The notes beneath the pieces were generated by a model. That model was not told where the DNA came from. It did no database searches and saw only the letters and a list, made by a program, of their open reading frames with translations. The translations under genes were made by a program, and so were the position numbers. DNA of 64,000 bases from Parasponia andersonii (taxonomy: Eukaryota; Streptophyta; Magnoliopsida; Rosales; Cannabaceae). Shown one piece after another: positions 21,924 to 39,681 of the stretch; position 1 is the stretch's first letter; each line of letters opens with the position of its first letter. The DNA is taken from positions 599,220 to 663,219 of the forward strand of contig JXTB01000107.1 in assembly GCA_002914805.1 (NCBI GenBank), given 5' to 3'.

Positions 21924-24900
21924 ATATAGATATAGATATATATAATATATATATAATTATCTCTATGTCTCAAGGAAAGTTGTTCTTTGTTCTTTTGTGA
22001 GTTTGTTTACGTTGTATTAATGTGCGGAAATCTTTGTTGGGTGTCCCTTAATTAAGTCAAATTTTATCCAACTGTTTGATTATCAATTGGTAATATTATT
22101 GTTCATTCTTTTGAGTAAAAGTAGCTTTGCTTTCTTTTTAATGAGTAAAAGCACTTGATTTTGTTACATTTCATTCGATTCCGGTTGATGGTGTGAAAAA
22201 CGTTTTGCTATAAAAGAGGGGAAATTCTTTACCAAAAGAAGAAAAAAAAAAAAAAAGGAAAAGAGGAGGGAAAGAGGAGATGGGTAGGAGTAGACTAAAA
22301 TATTTGGATAATATTTTGTATACACAAAATTTTAACACCGACACCCACCTTAATTTAAGTGATAATATTTATTTTATTTATGATAAATATTAATACATTA
22401 ATTAGATTAGATGGTAACAATTTATCTATTATATATATATATATAAATTAGTACAAAAATTAGTGGATGCTATTTGAAATATTTAGGGCCAAATTACTCA
22501 CACCCACGTCTTTTTTTCCATAAAATAGAAGAGGCCTTGATCGGCGTTCATTATGGGGCTTATCCTATTTGTATGGGCTGGAGTTTATGGTCCACGAGTT
22601 GGGCAGTCCGGTCCATTATGGTGTTATCATCTTCGGGAAATGAAGAAGAGATATTGGCAAAGTAATTTTTTTTTTTTTTCCCGCTCTGAATGGTAAAGTA
22701 ATTGTCAATTTGCTTGGTAGCCAATTGATTTGCTAATAACATGGACATGGCTGAACGAAAACAAAATTATACTTTTTGAAATATGTGCCAAAGACCAATT
22801 TTATAGGCTCCTTTCAACTTTGCTACATAAAGTATCAACAAACTCAAAAATTTAATAATAAAGTATTAGTTTATGGTACTGATGACTAGTTATTGATGGG
22901 TATCAAGGATTATGCTTAGAACACTTGAGAAAATTAGAATGAATACTACTTTTTTGTGAAAGATTAGTGATATGTGACAATCTTATCTGTCATTTTTCTC
23001 TTAATATTATAGTAAAATAATTGCTACCTTTACCTTGTGTCTCTAAAAGTGGTAGATATAGGCCTAATAACAGCTGACAAGGAAGACTGTCCTTTCAGAT
23101 TTGAGTCATTTTGACGTGGTTAGGAATGCCGCTGAATACTCATTTTGCTAGGGGGATTATTGTATGTTGTGTGAATGTCCGGCAAGAGGCACTATACTAT
23201 AGCATTTGACTCGGCTGCTTGAGCCAATAATACTCATTTTGTGCTTATTTATTATTTAAATGCACAACTAATTATTTCGACTATTCCTTAAATAAACAAT
23301 AATAATAATAATAATGACAACAAGAATGAGAGAAAAGTCAAATGAGAAGATCTATTGGCGTGATTACCGGTTAGAGATATAATGAACTTTCACATCATCA
23401 CATGGTTAGCTGCCGCTTGCTTTGGCCAATTAGAGGAAGAACGGAGGCTGTTGTGAACAAGCCCAAGTGAAAAGCATCCAAATGTTCCAGTATTTAATGA
23501 GCAAAACATGTACCAAACCAATTGCAGCCAAAAAAAAAGGTAAAATTAATATTGGTCAGTTGAGTTTCACGATAATAATAACTAATAATCAATATAGACG
23601 AAAACAAAGGGGGAAAAAAAAAAAAAGGAAAAAGAGTCTCGCCACAATGTATAGGTGTTATAATTATGAAATTGAACAATTCTTACGACTCACGAACCCC
23701 AATTGGTCCTTGTAAGCTAGCAATGCACGGTGAAATAGTCTGCTCATGTCTTTCAAAGGAAAAAGAAGAGCTTTATTTATTTATTTATTTATTTATTTTA
23801 ATGTTTGTCGCAAACTATGTAAAGACGGTGGAATATCTCAATGTATTCTTTAAATTATAATTTGACTATTTTTAAATTCTACCTCTCCTATCATCAAATA
23901 ACAAAATTATCCGACGAATTTATATTTAAAATAAATTTAAAAATTATCTACACTAGTTTCAAAAGGATATTTTGATTTTTCAAACAGTATCGTAAGTAAT
24001 AAAATAATTTCTAAACAATTATCTAAGCTTCTAAATACAAAATATAAATTTAATATACACCTTAATCCACCATGTAATTTTTGTTTTTTTATATTAATTT
24101 TTTTAAATTTAGTTTATATGAGGAAGCTGAATTTTAAAATAGTCAAATTATACGATTTTTTTAAAATAAAAATTAAATTTAATAGGATTTTTCTAAATTT
24201 CTTTTTTTTTTGAAAAGAGAATTTTTCTATGTTTCTTAAAACACAAATTTCATAAAAAGTTGAAATACAAGTTTACTTTTTTTGACGTTTTCTTCAAAAA
24301 ATATGTCATTTTTCCTATTTCAGTGCCAAACACTCGTACGAGGACTGTGACATCTACTGTTTCTCGTCTGTTTGTTTCGAGAGAATGCTGCTTTTTAGAG
24401 ATTGGGTGGTCAAGATTGAAATTTTTAATAACATCAAAGGCATATATATTGAGATATTCTACACAATTATGGAACAAAGATAAACTGAACTCAAAAAAGA
24501 AAACAAGTCTTTATCATGGAAAGAATAATCTAAAATTGATCAGCTACGCGGTAATCATCAAGGAATGAATTGAAAAGAGAGAGCCGCGTAGGTTTTACTG
24601 GCATAGGACAGCCGTAGCTCCAATTTGTTTTTTGTTTCTTTGTCTGTTTTTTTTTTTTTTTTTTTTTTAATTTTATTTTATAACGTGTGCTCTACAAAAT
24701 ACGCGTGCAAGTATATCACTCCCCCACTAATTCCTGCCTAGATTTTGGCATAAATGGATGGTACTACTAAGACAGCGGAAACCCAACAAAATAATTGGGC
24801 TCCCCACAGCTATTTCCATTTTTGGTTTAGGATTTGCTATCTCTATATCAAGCTATTCACATGCATTGCTGCTGGATCCATTTGGCATTTTCCTCTCATC

Positions 24901-25553
24901 GATTTACTATCTTTTCCACGAAACCGCGGCCCCTTTCTCTCTCAAGTCTCAATCTTCGTACACACTCTATTAGTACACTACTATTTTTTATTTGATAGAG
25001 CATTAATGCATTAACCTATAGTTGAAATTATTGAAAATTCCTTAAAGAGTTCGAGTAATGACTCCAAAGTGTTTAGGAACACTAGCCTAAGGAATAAACT
25101 AAGAGGAAGGGAAGAGAGAGATGCACTTCTTGGTCGTTAAGTGAGATCTAGTTAAATGGCTTGATTAGTACGATATTTTAGCATTATTTCCATTATTCAA
25201 AAATTTGGAATCAAATATAGATAAATATTGAGATGTGTAAAGGCTATATAGATGGCTAGTTTGCCCTTATAAACCATTGATAAGAAAATAAACCATAAAA
25301 AGCCGATCCTCAAGATATTTTTCTATAAATATGGCAAATCTTTATGAAATTGTTGTCTTAATAAGAATCCAAATTGCCTCTCTAATATTAGTATCTCAAT
25401 TCATATTTGAGTAAAGAATGAACACATCATATTATAAATTTAAATAAACATCATAAAATTAATATATAAATTAAATAGTTTCAAATGATGCGTCATTGAT
25501 TTATTGATTGGATATAAGTTGAAATACCAAATTAAATAAATAATTTGAGTTCC

Positions 25554-25589
<36 letters not shown>

Positions 25590-26315
25590 ATTCCTCATTC
25601 ATTTCTAATATGAAAAGTCTTGAAAGTGATTTTTTTTTTTTTCAATTCGTAATCATTCAAATGAGTGAGTATATATATTTGCATAAATTATAATATTTTT
25701 AAGTTCTTATATATAATTACAAACCAAGTAGATCTAATTATTTCTTCAAAACGGGTTGTCACAATGTGTAACATTACTCTTCTTCTATTCTTCTCATATC
25801 ATATACAACAATACTCCTAGAGCCACATTTGTCACATCCACTTTTGAAGTCCCTATATTTTTAAAAAGGAGGAGAAAACTTCAACGAGATAAGTACTAAG
25901 GAAGAACAAATATTTTTGGTAGATACTAGAAAATACGTTTAATTTGTTAAGTTCTTAATTAAGATTTCATATACAATAATTGATTTTTAAGAAACAAGAT
26001 TGTATAGTTTACTAAAGGCAACATGAAGATGTTTTCTTCTTTATTAATGGAATAATAGAATATTAATTGATTTTCATTAGCAAGAGAAGAAGCATCGCAG
26101 AAAGAGAATCTAATCCTTTATTAGAGAACACCCAGCACTTGGCCCCAAAATCTCAAGCCCACCTCTCTCTCTCTCTCTCTCTCGTATCATATCAAACACT
26201 CATTTTTTTTCAGTCTAACTGCACAGAAACAAACTCTCAAACAAGGAAGAAAAATCCACATCAATTAACAAAACTATACACCCAGAAAAAGAGAGAGCCT
26301 AAAAAAAAACTAAGA
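21924..26315. other. Intergenic DNA between the two PME genes
   Basis: No gene or complete mobile element recognised. It contains TA microsatellites (about 22431-22445 and 25558-25587), a TTTA repeat at about 23776-23799, poly-T (about 24646-24668) and A-rich runs. Short open frames here have no recognisable domain and look random. The final part is the promoter and leader of the second PME gene. Confidence 0.6.
26163..26183 (+). promoter_or_regulatory. CT microsatellite in the promoter or leader of the second PME gene
   Basis: An uninterrupted CT run about 130 bases upstream of the ATG. Such pyrimidine patches are frequent in plant core promoters and 5' leaders; a role here is inference. 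Confidence 0.4.
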
Positions 26316-29300
26316 ATGGATTCAATCAAGTCCTTCAAGGGCTATGGTAAGGTAGATGAGCTCGAACAGCAAGCATTCCGGAAAAAGACTCGTAAGCGTA
26401 TCGTCATCGTCATTGTCTCCTCTGTTGTCCTTCTAGCTGTCATTGTCGGTGCCGTCGCCGGAACTGTCATTCATCGGCGAAGAAGCTCATCGTCGAAGTC
26501 CCCCAACCAGGTTCCGGGCTCCGAGTTGACACCCTCTGCATCGCTTAACACTCTCTGCAGCGTGACTCAGTACCCCACCTCGTGTTTATCCTCACTGAAA
26601 TCGTCGAACACCTCCGACCCAGAAATCCTTTTCAAGCTCTCTCTTCACGTAGCCATTGAAGAGCTCTCGAGGCTAGCGAAATACCCAAAAGAGCTAATTG
26701 CCCAGGTAAACGACACCCGCGTGGTGAAGGCTCTGAATGTCTGTACGGATGTTTTGGACGACGCGGTGGACCGACTCAATGACTCGGTTTCGTCCATGGA
26801 GGTGGGGAAGAAGGAGGAGAAGATCCTGTCGTCGTCGAAGATCGACGACATCAAGACCTGGCTGAGCGCCACCATCACTGATCAGGAGACCTGTTTGGAC
26901 GCGCTCGATGAGCTGAGGCTGAACTCGACCCTGACCCCGACTCTGAAGACCCGGATGCAGAACTCGACTGAGTTCGCGAGTAACAGCTTGGCCATAGTGG
27001 CCAAGATCTTGAGCGTCTTGGCCAAGCTCAACATTCCGATTCATCGGAGGCTTTTGGGCCAGGACGAGTTTCCGGATTGGGTTAGCGCCGGGGACCGGAG
27101 GCTGCTTCAGGATAAGGAGTACAATTCGATGGCTCAGATCACGGTGGCGCAAGACGGAACCGGGGATTATAAGACGATCGGAGAGGCCGTGGCGGTGGTG
27201 CCGAAGAAGAGCCCGAACAGATTCGTGATCAGAGTGAAGCAAGGTACTTATGTGGAGAATGTGATAATGGATAAGAACAAGTGGAATGTGATGATGATTG
27301 GGGATGGCAAGACTAAGACCATTGTTTCTGGTAGCTTGAATTTTATTGATGGCACTCCTACCTTCGCCACAGCTACATTTGGTACTAATTCCTTTGCCTT
27401 CTCTGCTTTTCTTTATGCTAATCGGGTTTTAAATGATTTAACTTGTCATTTGGTTCATACCTTTCTTATTGATTTATGCCTTTGGAATGGCAATTACAGA
27501 CTTAGTTCAACTTCATTTTAATGATCCAGATTAAGAAATGGAGATACAAACAACTCATTCATTTACGCTGATCTTGAAAGATAAAAGCCACCGAACATTT
27601 AGTTGTTGATTAAACAATTAGTTTCAATGCCCTATTCATGATTAGAGCTGTTATAAATTAATAATCACCACAGTTTTCTCACTTGCTTGAGATGTTTATT
27701 TTACATATGTGATCGCATCAGAATCATAGTGGTGTTGTTAAAATGGCCAAATGCTCCCTAATTTTGTGAAGCCATGTGAAACCCTTCAGATTTAGACAGC
27801 AGGCTGGCCAGCCGAATCTCCTGACTGAGTTAATTAGGGAACCCCATGGTTTATGTGTCACCTTGTGAATTTGATTGCTAGTCTCACTCTTGTATACCTT
27901 ATCCTCTTTTACTGTCTCTCCTTTTATTCTTTTTTTGTTTTTTTTTAATCCCTTGTAGTATGAGTCCAGCTGAATATTTTACGAGTAAATTCTAGAAACT
28001 GGATTCGGGTGCTGTCTACATGGTGATACCTACCATGTGCAATTCTGATTTATGATTTTGCAAATATCCCAACTTCCATACGGTCCCATTTTGTTGACAT
28101 ATAAGCTGTAGGTTTTAAATCTGATTTAAAATATTGGGAATGGTCTTTCTTTGATTAGGTAGAAACTTAAAGGATATCAGTTAGTGACTTTATTGTTTCT
28201 GTAGCTATAGTTATAGATTTAAATTTCCAATTTTGGTTTGGTCTCTTGCTCGATGTTTGAAAGGAAGCCATATTAATGACATGAAAAAGTTACTTTGATA
28301 TTTTCTCCTCCTAATATCCGCGTGGACATCGTCAAAATTTCAACTTGCATAGCGGTCTTTTCTTGGTTGAATGGTATTAAGCATTTTGATATGCAAGAAA
28401 GCTTAGAGACAGAGCATGTGAAAGCATGTTCCACCTTGGACAGCGTTATACGCTGGCCCACAACACTCTCTTCTAAACCCAGAATCAATTCCCCGTTGGT
28501 GTCTCTCTTTCACTCTTGAATGCACTTAATGGTGAATTGATTTTGGGTTTACTAGACATGCATGCTACCGAACATGCCTTTTTCTTTTTTCTTCGTTGGA
28601 AACTTAGATACCTTTTTTACTTATATAGAAAGGGCCCGCAAATAGTTAATTCTAGAATACCGAACACTGGCTTGCGGTTGAAACTTCATGTTATCATCAC
28701 ACCTTGCCCCAAAAATATGAATCATAAGGTTTGACATTTTGTCTTTGCATTCATTAACTAGTATGATTGTTCTTGCATTCAATTTTCTTAACATCTAAAA
28801 CACAACATAAAATTCTCTTATCACAACACTAATTGTGATCCATACACTAATGTGTAAAACCAGCTGTTGCCGGAAAAGGTTTCATTGCAAAAGACATGGG
28901 GTTCATCAACACAGCAGGGCCAGAAAAGCACCAGGCTGTGGCATTCCGATCGGGCTCTGACCTTTCTGTTTTCTACCGCTGCTCGTTCGTCGCCTACCAA
29001 GACACTCTCTACGCGCACTCCAACCGCCAATTCTACCGGGATTGTGACATCACAGGAACAATAGACTTCATCTTTGGCAATGCTGCTGTTGTCTTTCAAA
29101 GCTGCAACATTCAGCCTCGGCAGCCTCTCCCCAACCAGTTTAACACCATTACAGCTCAAGGGAAGAAAGACCCTAATCAGAACACTGGTATTTCAATTCA
29201 AAAGTGCTCATTTACTCCCAAGGATACTAATCTTACTGCTCCAACATACCTTGGGAGACCTTGGAAGGACTTCTCAACGACAGTCATCATGCAGTCAGAT

Positions 29301-29546
29301 ATTGGGTCGTTTTTGCAGCCATTGGGCTGGAAAGAATGGGTCGACAAAGTGGACCCACCCACTACAATTTTTTATGGAGAGTACCAAAACTCTGGGCCAG
29401 GATCAAATGTGGATGGAAGAGTTCAGTGGGCTGGTTATAAGCCCATTTTGACAGAAGACGAGGCTGCAAAATTCTCCGTGGGAACATTTATACAAGGTGC
29501 TGATTGGTTACCGGCGGCTGGTGTTGATTTTCAGTCAACCTTATGA
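26316..29546 (+). CDS. PME1: Pectin methylesterase with PMEI pro-domain (Arabidopsis PME1-like)
   Basis: Exons are 26316-27381 and 28864-29546, phase 1, giving 582 residues. It catalyses the same wall-pectin reaction as its neighbour. The N-terminus MDSIKSFKGYGKVDE closely resembles Arabidopsis PME1, which fixes the start although the frame is open back to 26067. A membrane anchor spans about 29-52. The PMEI-like domain (about 73-235) has Cys81, Cys90, Cys143 and Cys193. Two RRLL processing sites lie at 244-247 and 261-264. Catalytic motifs are intact: GTYVEN, HQAVAF (Gln379), YQDTL (Gln401, Asp402), DFIFGNA (Asp423) and LGRPW (Arg487). The intron sits at the same codon and phase as in the upstream PME, supporting descent from one ancestral gene, but the two proteins are clearly diverged, so the duplication is not recent. 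Confidence 0.95.
27382..28863 (+). other. Intron of the second PME gene (1482 bp)
   Basis: GT (GTACTA) to CAG, phase 1. No repeat or gene was recognised inside; the open frames at 28273-28734 have no domain. Confidence 0.92.
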
Positions 29547-30525
29547 TCTGAAATGGCTGGGGGAAAAAATCGAATCTTTAAAAACTACAATTGGCCAATG
29601 TTTTTAATTTTTTTTTTTTTTTTAAAAATGTTACAAATTATGTTTTGTCTCTAGCTTGGATAGAGTGCTCATATAGTCATATTCTACTTATTTCTCTTTC
29701 TTATTTTAACAACAAGTGTTTTTACTTTTTGTAAACAACTAAACATGCTTTACATATATAATAGAAAATACTTTGCAAAGTGCTGATTAAGGACGCGTGA
29801 GTCATAATAAAGTGTTCATGTTGTGCTCTTTTTGGGAATATGGATGGATCATGCCTTGGCCAGATGTGCCTTTTTCTTTCTTTATTAGGAAAAAGAAATG
29901 ACTCTGCTGATACAAACGCTTAATTTCCGTTAAATTAAACAAAAAATCAAATGATGATGGCAGCACTTGTGTGTATTTACCCAATAAAATAAGATACTGT
30001 GATTGATAAGATCATGTTAATTATTATTATTATGAATAATTGCAGAAAAAAAATCTTAAGGTAGTGTCTTTCTGTAATTTAAATCTTGTGTTTTAGTTTG
30101 TGTAAAATTGCACCTCTATGTTTAAAATTTTGAAAATAATCTAAATTGAAGATATTTTATTTCTATTACAAACATTTAAATCTATTAAAAAATAATTTAA
30201 AATAATTAGCATAAATACCAAATTTGTACACAAAATATAAAAATTTGCATAAATTCAAATATAGATGCATAATTTTGCACAAAATAAAAAATACAATTAA
30301 AACCACATATAGGGCATACATGAGGATATTTTTTTTTAAACAATTAACTCTTCTTATTAAACAAAAAAAAAAAGATTGTAATAATTTTAAAAGCATGATA
30401 ACTTTTCCATGTCTTGTCCTTACCATAATAAGCTCTCTTAACTTGTTTTTCTTTTCTTAATTAATCCGTGAATATGCGAATATAATCTAACATAAATAGT
30501 TTTGAATCAATTTCCTAACAAGTAG

Positions 30526-30526
30526 N
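30526..30526. other. Single ambiguous base (N)
   Basis: One unresolved base in intergenic DNA. Confidence 0.99.
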
Positions 30527-31443
30527 CAATGCACTAAAATTGCTAAGTAATCCAAATAAACATGGATGTCAATGGGGCAAGGTGGAATTAACTTTGTATT
30601 TGCCATCCTGATTCCTGTTGTTATTATGTTACGTTACCATTCTACACTATTAATCGTTTAATTTGATATAAGATAATTTCGGAGAATTCCCATCGAGGAA
30701 CGGTTTTTCTATTGGCATATCAGTATTTCTATTTGAAACCATCATCTTAAGTCAATTAAATAATCATCTATTGATTTGAATATTTTAAAACTCTAAATAT
30801 ATTGAAAAAAAATACTAAATTAAAGTTAAATTTATTGAAAACTCTAATTTTAGTTCAAATCCATTATAATTATAATTTGATAATAGATATAAATAACTTA
30901 AAAAATATTTAAATAAAGCTTAATATGTTGTAGTTGTCAAATATGAATAATTTAATCCTAAAATCATATAGCATATTCTTCATCCAATAAGATAACATCC
31001 CAAACACTTAAAACTCAAAAAATATTAGCATATGCTATATATTATTAGGTTTTCTTTTAGTAAAAAAAAAAATTGAATTTCTATTATATCAAGAAAGTAA
31101 AATTTAACTTATATATAATCTAGACGAGATTAATAATAGTACTTAATCTCAAGTTTACTTGATCTCGCTAAATATTAAACATGCAATTCCTTTTTTTATC
31201 TTGCACTATTTACAACGATAAAAAATTATTCTATTTGAGTGATAGTGCACAGTCTTAAAAATTGACATCCCTGAATATAAAGAATTAAATAAACCAAAAT
31301 AGAGGAACCAATGTCCACTTAGATATAGTTGACAACATGATGAAAAGGAATAATGGAACAACCGAATTAAAAAGTATTTATAAAATACTTAAATAATAAT
31401 GTATACATTATCGTGAGAATAATATTACAGAGGAGGGGTGATT

Positions 31444-31710
31444 GCAACACAATTTATCAAACTAATGAGGAAGCTCAACTCTCTGACAGTGGAGTTATGC
31501 ACCATCCGAATAGGTCTTGTATTTGGCTCTGATAAAGGTATTTGTGTCAAATCTGTTAAGAACGATTCAATTAATGAGATAGCGATGGTAAATTCTCCTA
31601 GTGGTTTATCATCAAATGATCTGATAACTAATGATATTAGATATCTGTTGAGATTAGTTGGAAGATTGAGAGAACGAGGTTGCCCATCCACTCACCAAGT
31701 ATGTTTCTAG
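31444..31710 (+). pseudogene. Possible plant RNase H-like (LINE-type) domain fragment
   Basis: The frame reads VELCTIRIGLVFGSDKGIC, then VKNDS and later LITNDIRYLL. The spacing fits the plant RNase H-like fold (a Glu in an ELxxIxxGL helix, then a strand ending in an Asp-Ser pair, then DIRxLL), common at the 3' end of plant LINE retrotransposons and in related host genes. No start, upstream RT or poly-A tail was found, so this is at most a fragment. Confidence 0.4.
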
Positions 31711-31796
31711 TATTTCTACTACTATGTGGGGGGAGGAAATTCCTAATTGTATTGCTCTCCTTGTAACAAAAGACTTGTCTCAATAGAATTTCCACC

Positions 31797-31827
<31 letters not shown>

Positions 31828-32433
31828 TTTTTAAAATTGCCAATAGAATATAAAAAAACTATATGACTTTCCTTCTCACGACGTGAGTGTCTTATCACAA
31901 TATATATCTTCTTTGTCATATGTATACTACTATCACGTGGCGACATGGCGTGGTCCTTGGATTTGGAGAGATCCACCAAACGAGACTTTAATATTTGAAC
32001 TTTAACGTCAAAGTTTTTAACACTGTAATTACAGTATTCTAACGTTGTAGCCGCAAAGCCAAAACAGTAACAAGTAACTACCCATTTGCTCAAGAAAACA
32101 CAAACCTAAAATGCAAATATCTTTTATGGTAAGAAAACCAAAATACAAGATTAATCCCTCAAAGGAAAAAAAAAAAAAAAGGAAAAAAAATGAGAAGTAA
32201 AGCGTCTTTGGGCAACTTCCTAAATAAGAGTGGTGGACAAAGTGAGATGCAGTTCGTAGACTGTGGGCGCCTGGAAGCTGCGGACTAAGGAAACAGACGT
32301 GGACTAATCGAACACCCAACGTTTGGTCAGCTTTGAAGAAAGCGCCCAAAATTTCAATATCGTAAATTTCTCTCTCTTATTTCTCATCAGAAACATCTCG
32401 CCGCTTGGAACATTATAAAGTGAGCCACGAACG

Positions 32434-37714
<5,281 letters not shown>

Positions 37715-37946
37715 AAAATCCTCGCGTTTTGCGAGTTTTATGAGATAGTTCGGAATAAGATATTCATATCGTAGCGGGACAAGAGACATTTTTCTTACTG
37801 TTCTTTTTTGCCTTTAAAGTAAAACATGTCTGGTTAGACAGACACACAGCTTCAGTCCATTGTTTCTACTTTGTAGAGGACGCGAAATGAACACCTTCGT
37901 ATTGTTTGATTATTGAACAATACTTGAGCAATCTTTTCCTTTTTCG

Positions 37947-37971
37947 TCTCTCTCTCTCTCTCTCTCTCTCC
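37947..37971. repeat. CT microsatellite
   Basis: Uninterrupted (TC)12-type run about 230 bases downstream of the aminotransferase stop codon, possibly inside its 3' untranslated region. Confidence 0.95.
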
Positions 37972-38240
37972 TTTTCCCCCTTAAAAACTCTGTATTTCCA
38001 GCAAAGAAATAAGTTATGTGATCCTAGTTTATTAAATATGCTCTGAATCACTCCATATTTTAAGTGAATAAACATTTGAAATCTATGAATCAGAACAACT
38101 TTTAGATGAAATTACCTTAAGGATTTCAAGGTATATTTTGTTTCTCAAACATAAATTGTTATCCAAATTTCTTGGGAAGGGGTATAATTTAAAGCTTCGG
38201 GATATTATGGTTAATTTATGCGTTCAAAAATTAAATTCGA

Positions 38241-38570
38241 GTTAATTTTAGCAATTTTTAACCATAATTTGTGAAATTGTCAAAAACTGTCAAAAAATAT
38301 CACACCATCGAAATAGTATTAAAAATGGTCAAAATTTTATCGAAAATATCATTTTTAATCGAAATTATAGCAGAGATATCACGTATTGAGAAGGCATCAA
38401 ATTTTATCAAAAAGACCACTTTTGTTGTAATTCTATCGAAATTATCACCATCTAAAGTACATCGAAATAATTATCAAAATACTAGTTTCATCAAAATTTT
38501 GTTGAAATTACCACTTTTATTGAATCAACATTTATCATGATTTTTTTGGTTAAAAATTGCAAAATTTAAC
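38241..38570. mobile_element. Candidate small inverted-repeat (MITE-like) element
   Basis: Bases 38241-38264 (GTTAATTTTAGCAATTTTTA then ACCA) are the reverse complement of 38547-38570 at 22 of 24 positions. The 282-bp interior repeats the words ATCGAAAT and TATCA many times. No clear target-site duplication was found and no protein is encoded. AT-rich composition raises the chance of a spurious match, but the arms include mixed GC-containing words. Confidence 0.45.
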
Positions 38571-38952
38571 CCAAAATTTATTTATTTTTTCTTTATACTA
38601 TAAATTACCTTAGAACATCTCGACACTTGGTAACAAGATATTTTAAGCTATACCTATTGTTTATAAACTTGGTTTTCAAGATGGGTTTGAAGGATTTGAA
38701 CGCAGTTTTTTCAAGAAAACTATGCTTTTATTTTTTTAAGGGCATTTTAGTCAAAGAACATAGATTTATTATCTCAAGCATAAGGGTCAAATTAGAATGT
38801 TTTTGGTGCATATATCGTCTAATTTCTCTCGTAGATTCCTTTCTAGGTTGGTCTTGATTTCACATATTATTTATTAAAATAAGAAGAAGAAATAAATGAA
38901 AAGAACATTTGAGTCCTAGGAAATTTTGTGAGTTAAAAAGGGCAATAGTGAT

Positions 38953-39619
38953 TGTTGTGCGGTCTAAAATCCTATGTCGGGTCACATTAATAAGATTAAG
39001 TGCGATCTCATCCGAAAGGGTTGCATGCGACCTCCATCGCATAAGTTATATGCGATCTCATCCGAAAAGGTTGCATGCGACCTCCACAACAGGAGTTACG
39101 TGCGACCTCCTCCGAATAAGTTATGTGGGATCCGAAAGAAAAGGAGACTAGTCTCTGCTTCGTCAAACGGGTAACCTACAAGGAAAGGGAAATAAAAGTT
39201 TTTCTTTCAAGTTCAACCAGTTACCCAATTTAAGTGATTATCCAATTATATCGTTACTCAAATTATATTACCCGATTGTATAGTTACCTATTCTTACAAT
39301 TAGGAACATTAAGTTACCCTCATCTATATAAAAGGAGTTCAATGTTTCGGTGAGGGGGGGATAGGACTTTTTCGAATCTAGAGAAGCTAAAGAATTCTTA
39401 AGAGTATTTTCTTCTTCTCTCCGGACAACACATTATAATTTTGAGTTCTTGTAATTCTCCAGAAAATAGTGAAAAACAGTGGACGTAAGCTCATCTTTTT
39501 CGAGGCTGAACCACTATAAAATCTTTGCCTCTTTATTTGTTTTGATTAATAACCCTTTTCATACAAGCCACATCTCGTAATGTTTTCTAAATTTATTCTT
39601 GACAAAACCTCCATCAACA
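38953..39619 (+). repeat. 5' LTR of the Tat element (667 bp)
   Basis: TGTTGTGCGG..CCATCAACA. Near its start is a tandem array with an exact 50-bp period (unit starts 39001, 39051, 39101; two full copies plus a partial one), each built from TGCGACCTC-type words. A second TGCGACCTCC-like word recurs halfway through the units. Confidence 0.93.
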
Positions 39620-39621
39620 AT

Positions 39622-39638
39622 TGGCGCTAGAAGGAGGG
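39622..39638 (+). other. Primer binding site of the Tat element
   Basis: TGGCGCTAGAAGGAGGG begins two bases after the 5' LTR. The initial TGG pairs with the CCA end of a tRNA. The same type of site is common in plant Tat/Athila elements; the tRNA was not identified here. Confidence 0.75.
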
Positions 39639-39681
39639 CTATTCCGGCCAAAATAGTTCATCAAATTTCACTTTTTTAAAA

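Larger units (their letters stand above)
29547..32433. other. Intergenic DNA between the PME pair and the aminotransferase gene
   Basis: AT-rich, with a single ambiguous base at 30526. The only coding-like remnant is an RNase H-type fragment at 31444-31710. A GTTTT repeat lies at about 31799-31822 and an A-rich run at about 32165-32190. Confidence 0.6.
37715..38952. other. Intergenic DNA downstream of the aminotransferase gene
   Basis: Contains the 3' untranslated region of the upstream gene, a CT microsatellite at 37947-37971, and a candidate inverted-repeat element at 38241-38570. It ends with GTGAT (38948-38952), the left target-site copy of the Tat element. Confidence 0.7.

Noticed and set aside
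24250-24568. Pair of overlapping open frames in the intergenic region
   Set aside because: AT-rich, mutually antisense, and no domain or splice context.
26067-26315. Upstream in-frame start for the second PME gene
   Set aside because: The extra 83 residues are low-complexity and include translated CT repeat; the ATG at 26316 matches the family N-terminus.
26694-27242. Minus-strand open frame (182 aa) opposite the second PME exon
   Set aside because: Shadow of the real exon; no domain and no conserved features.
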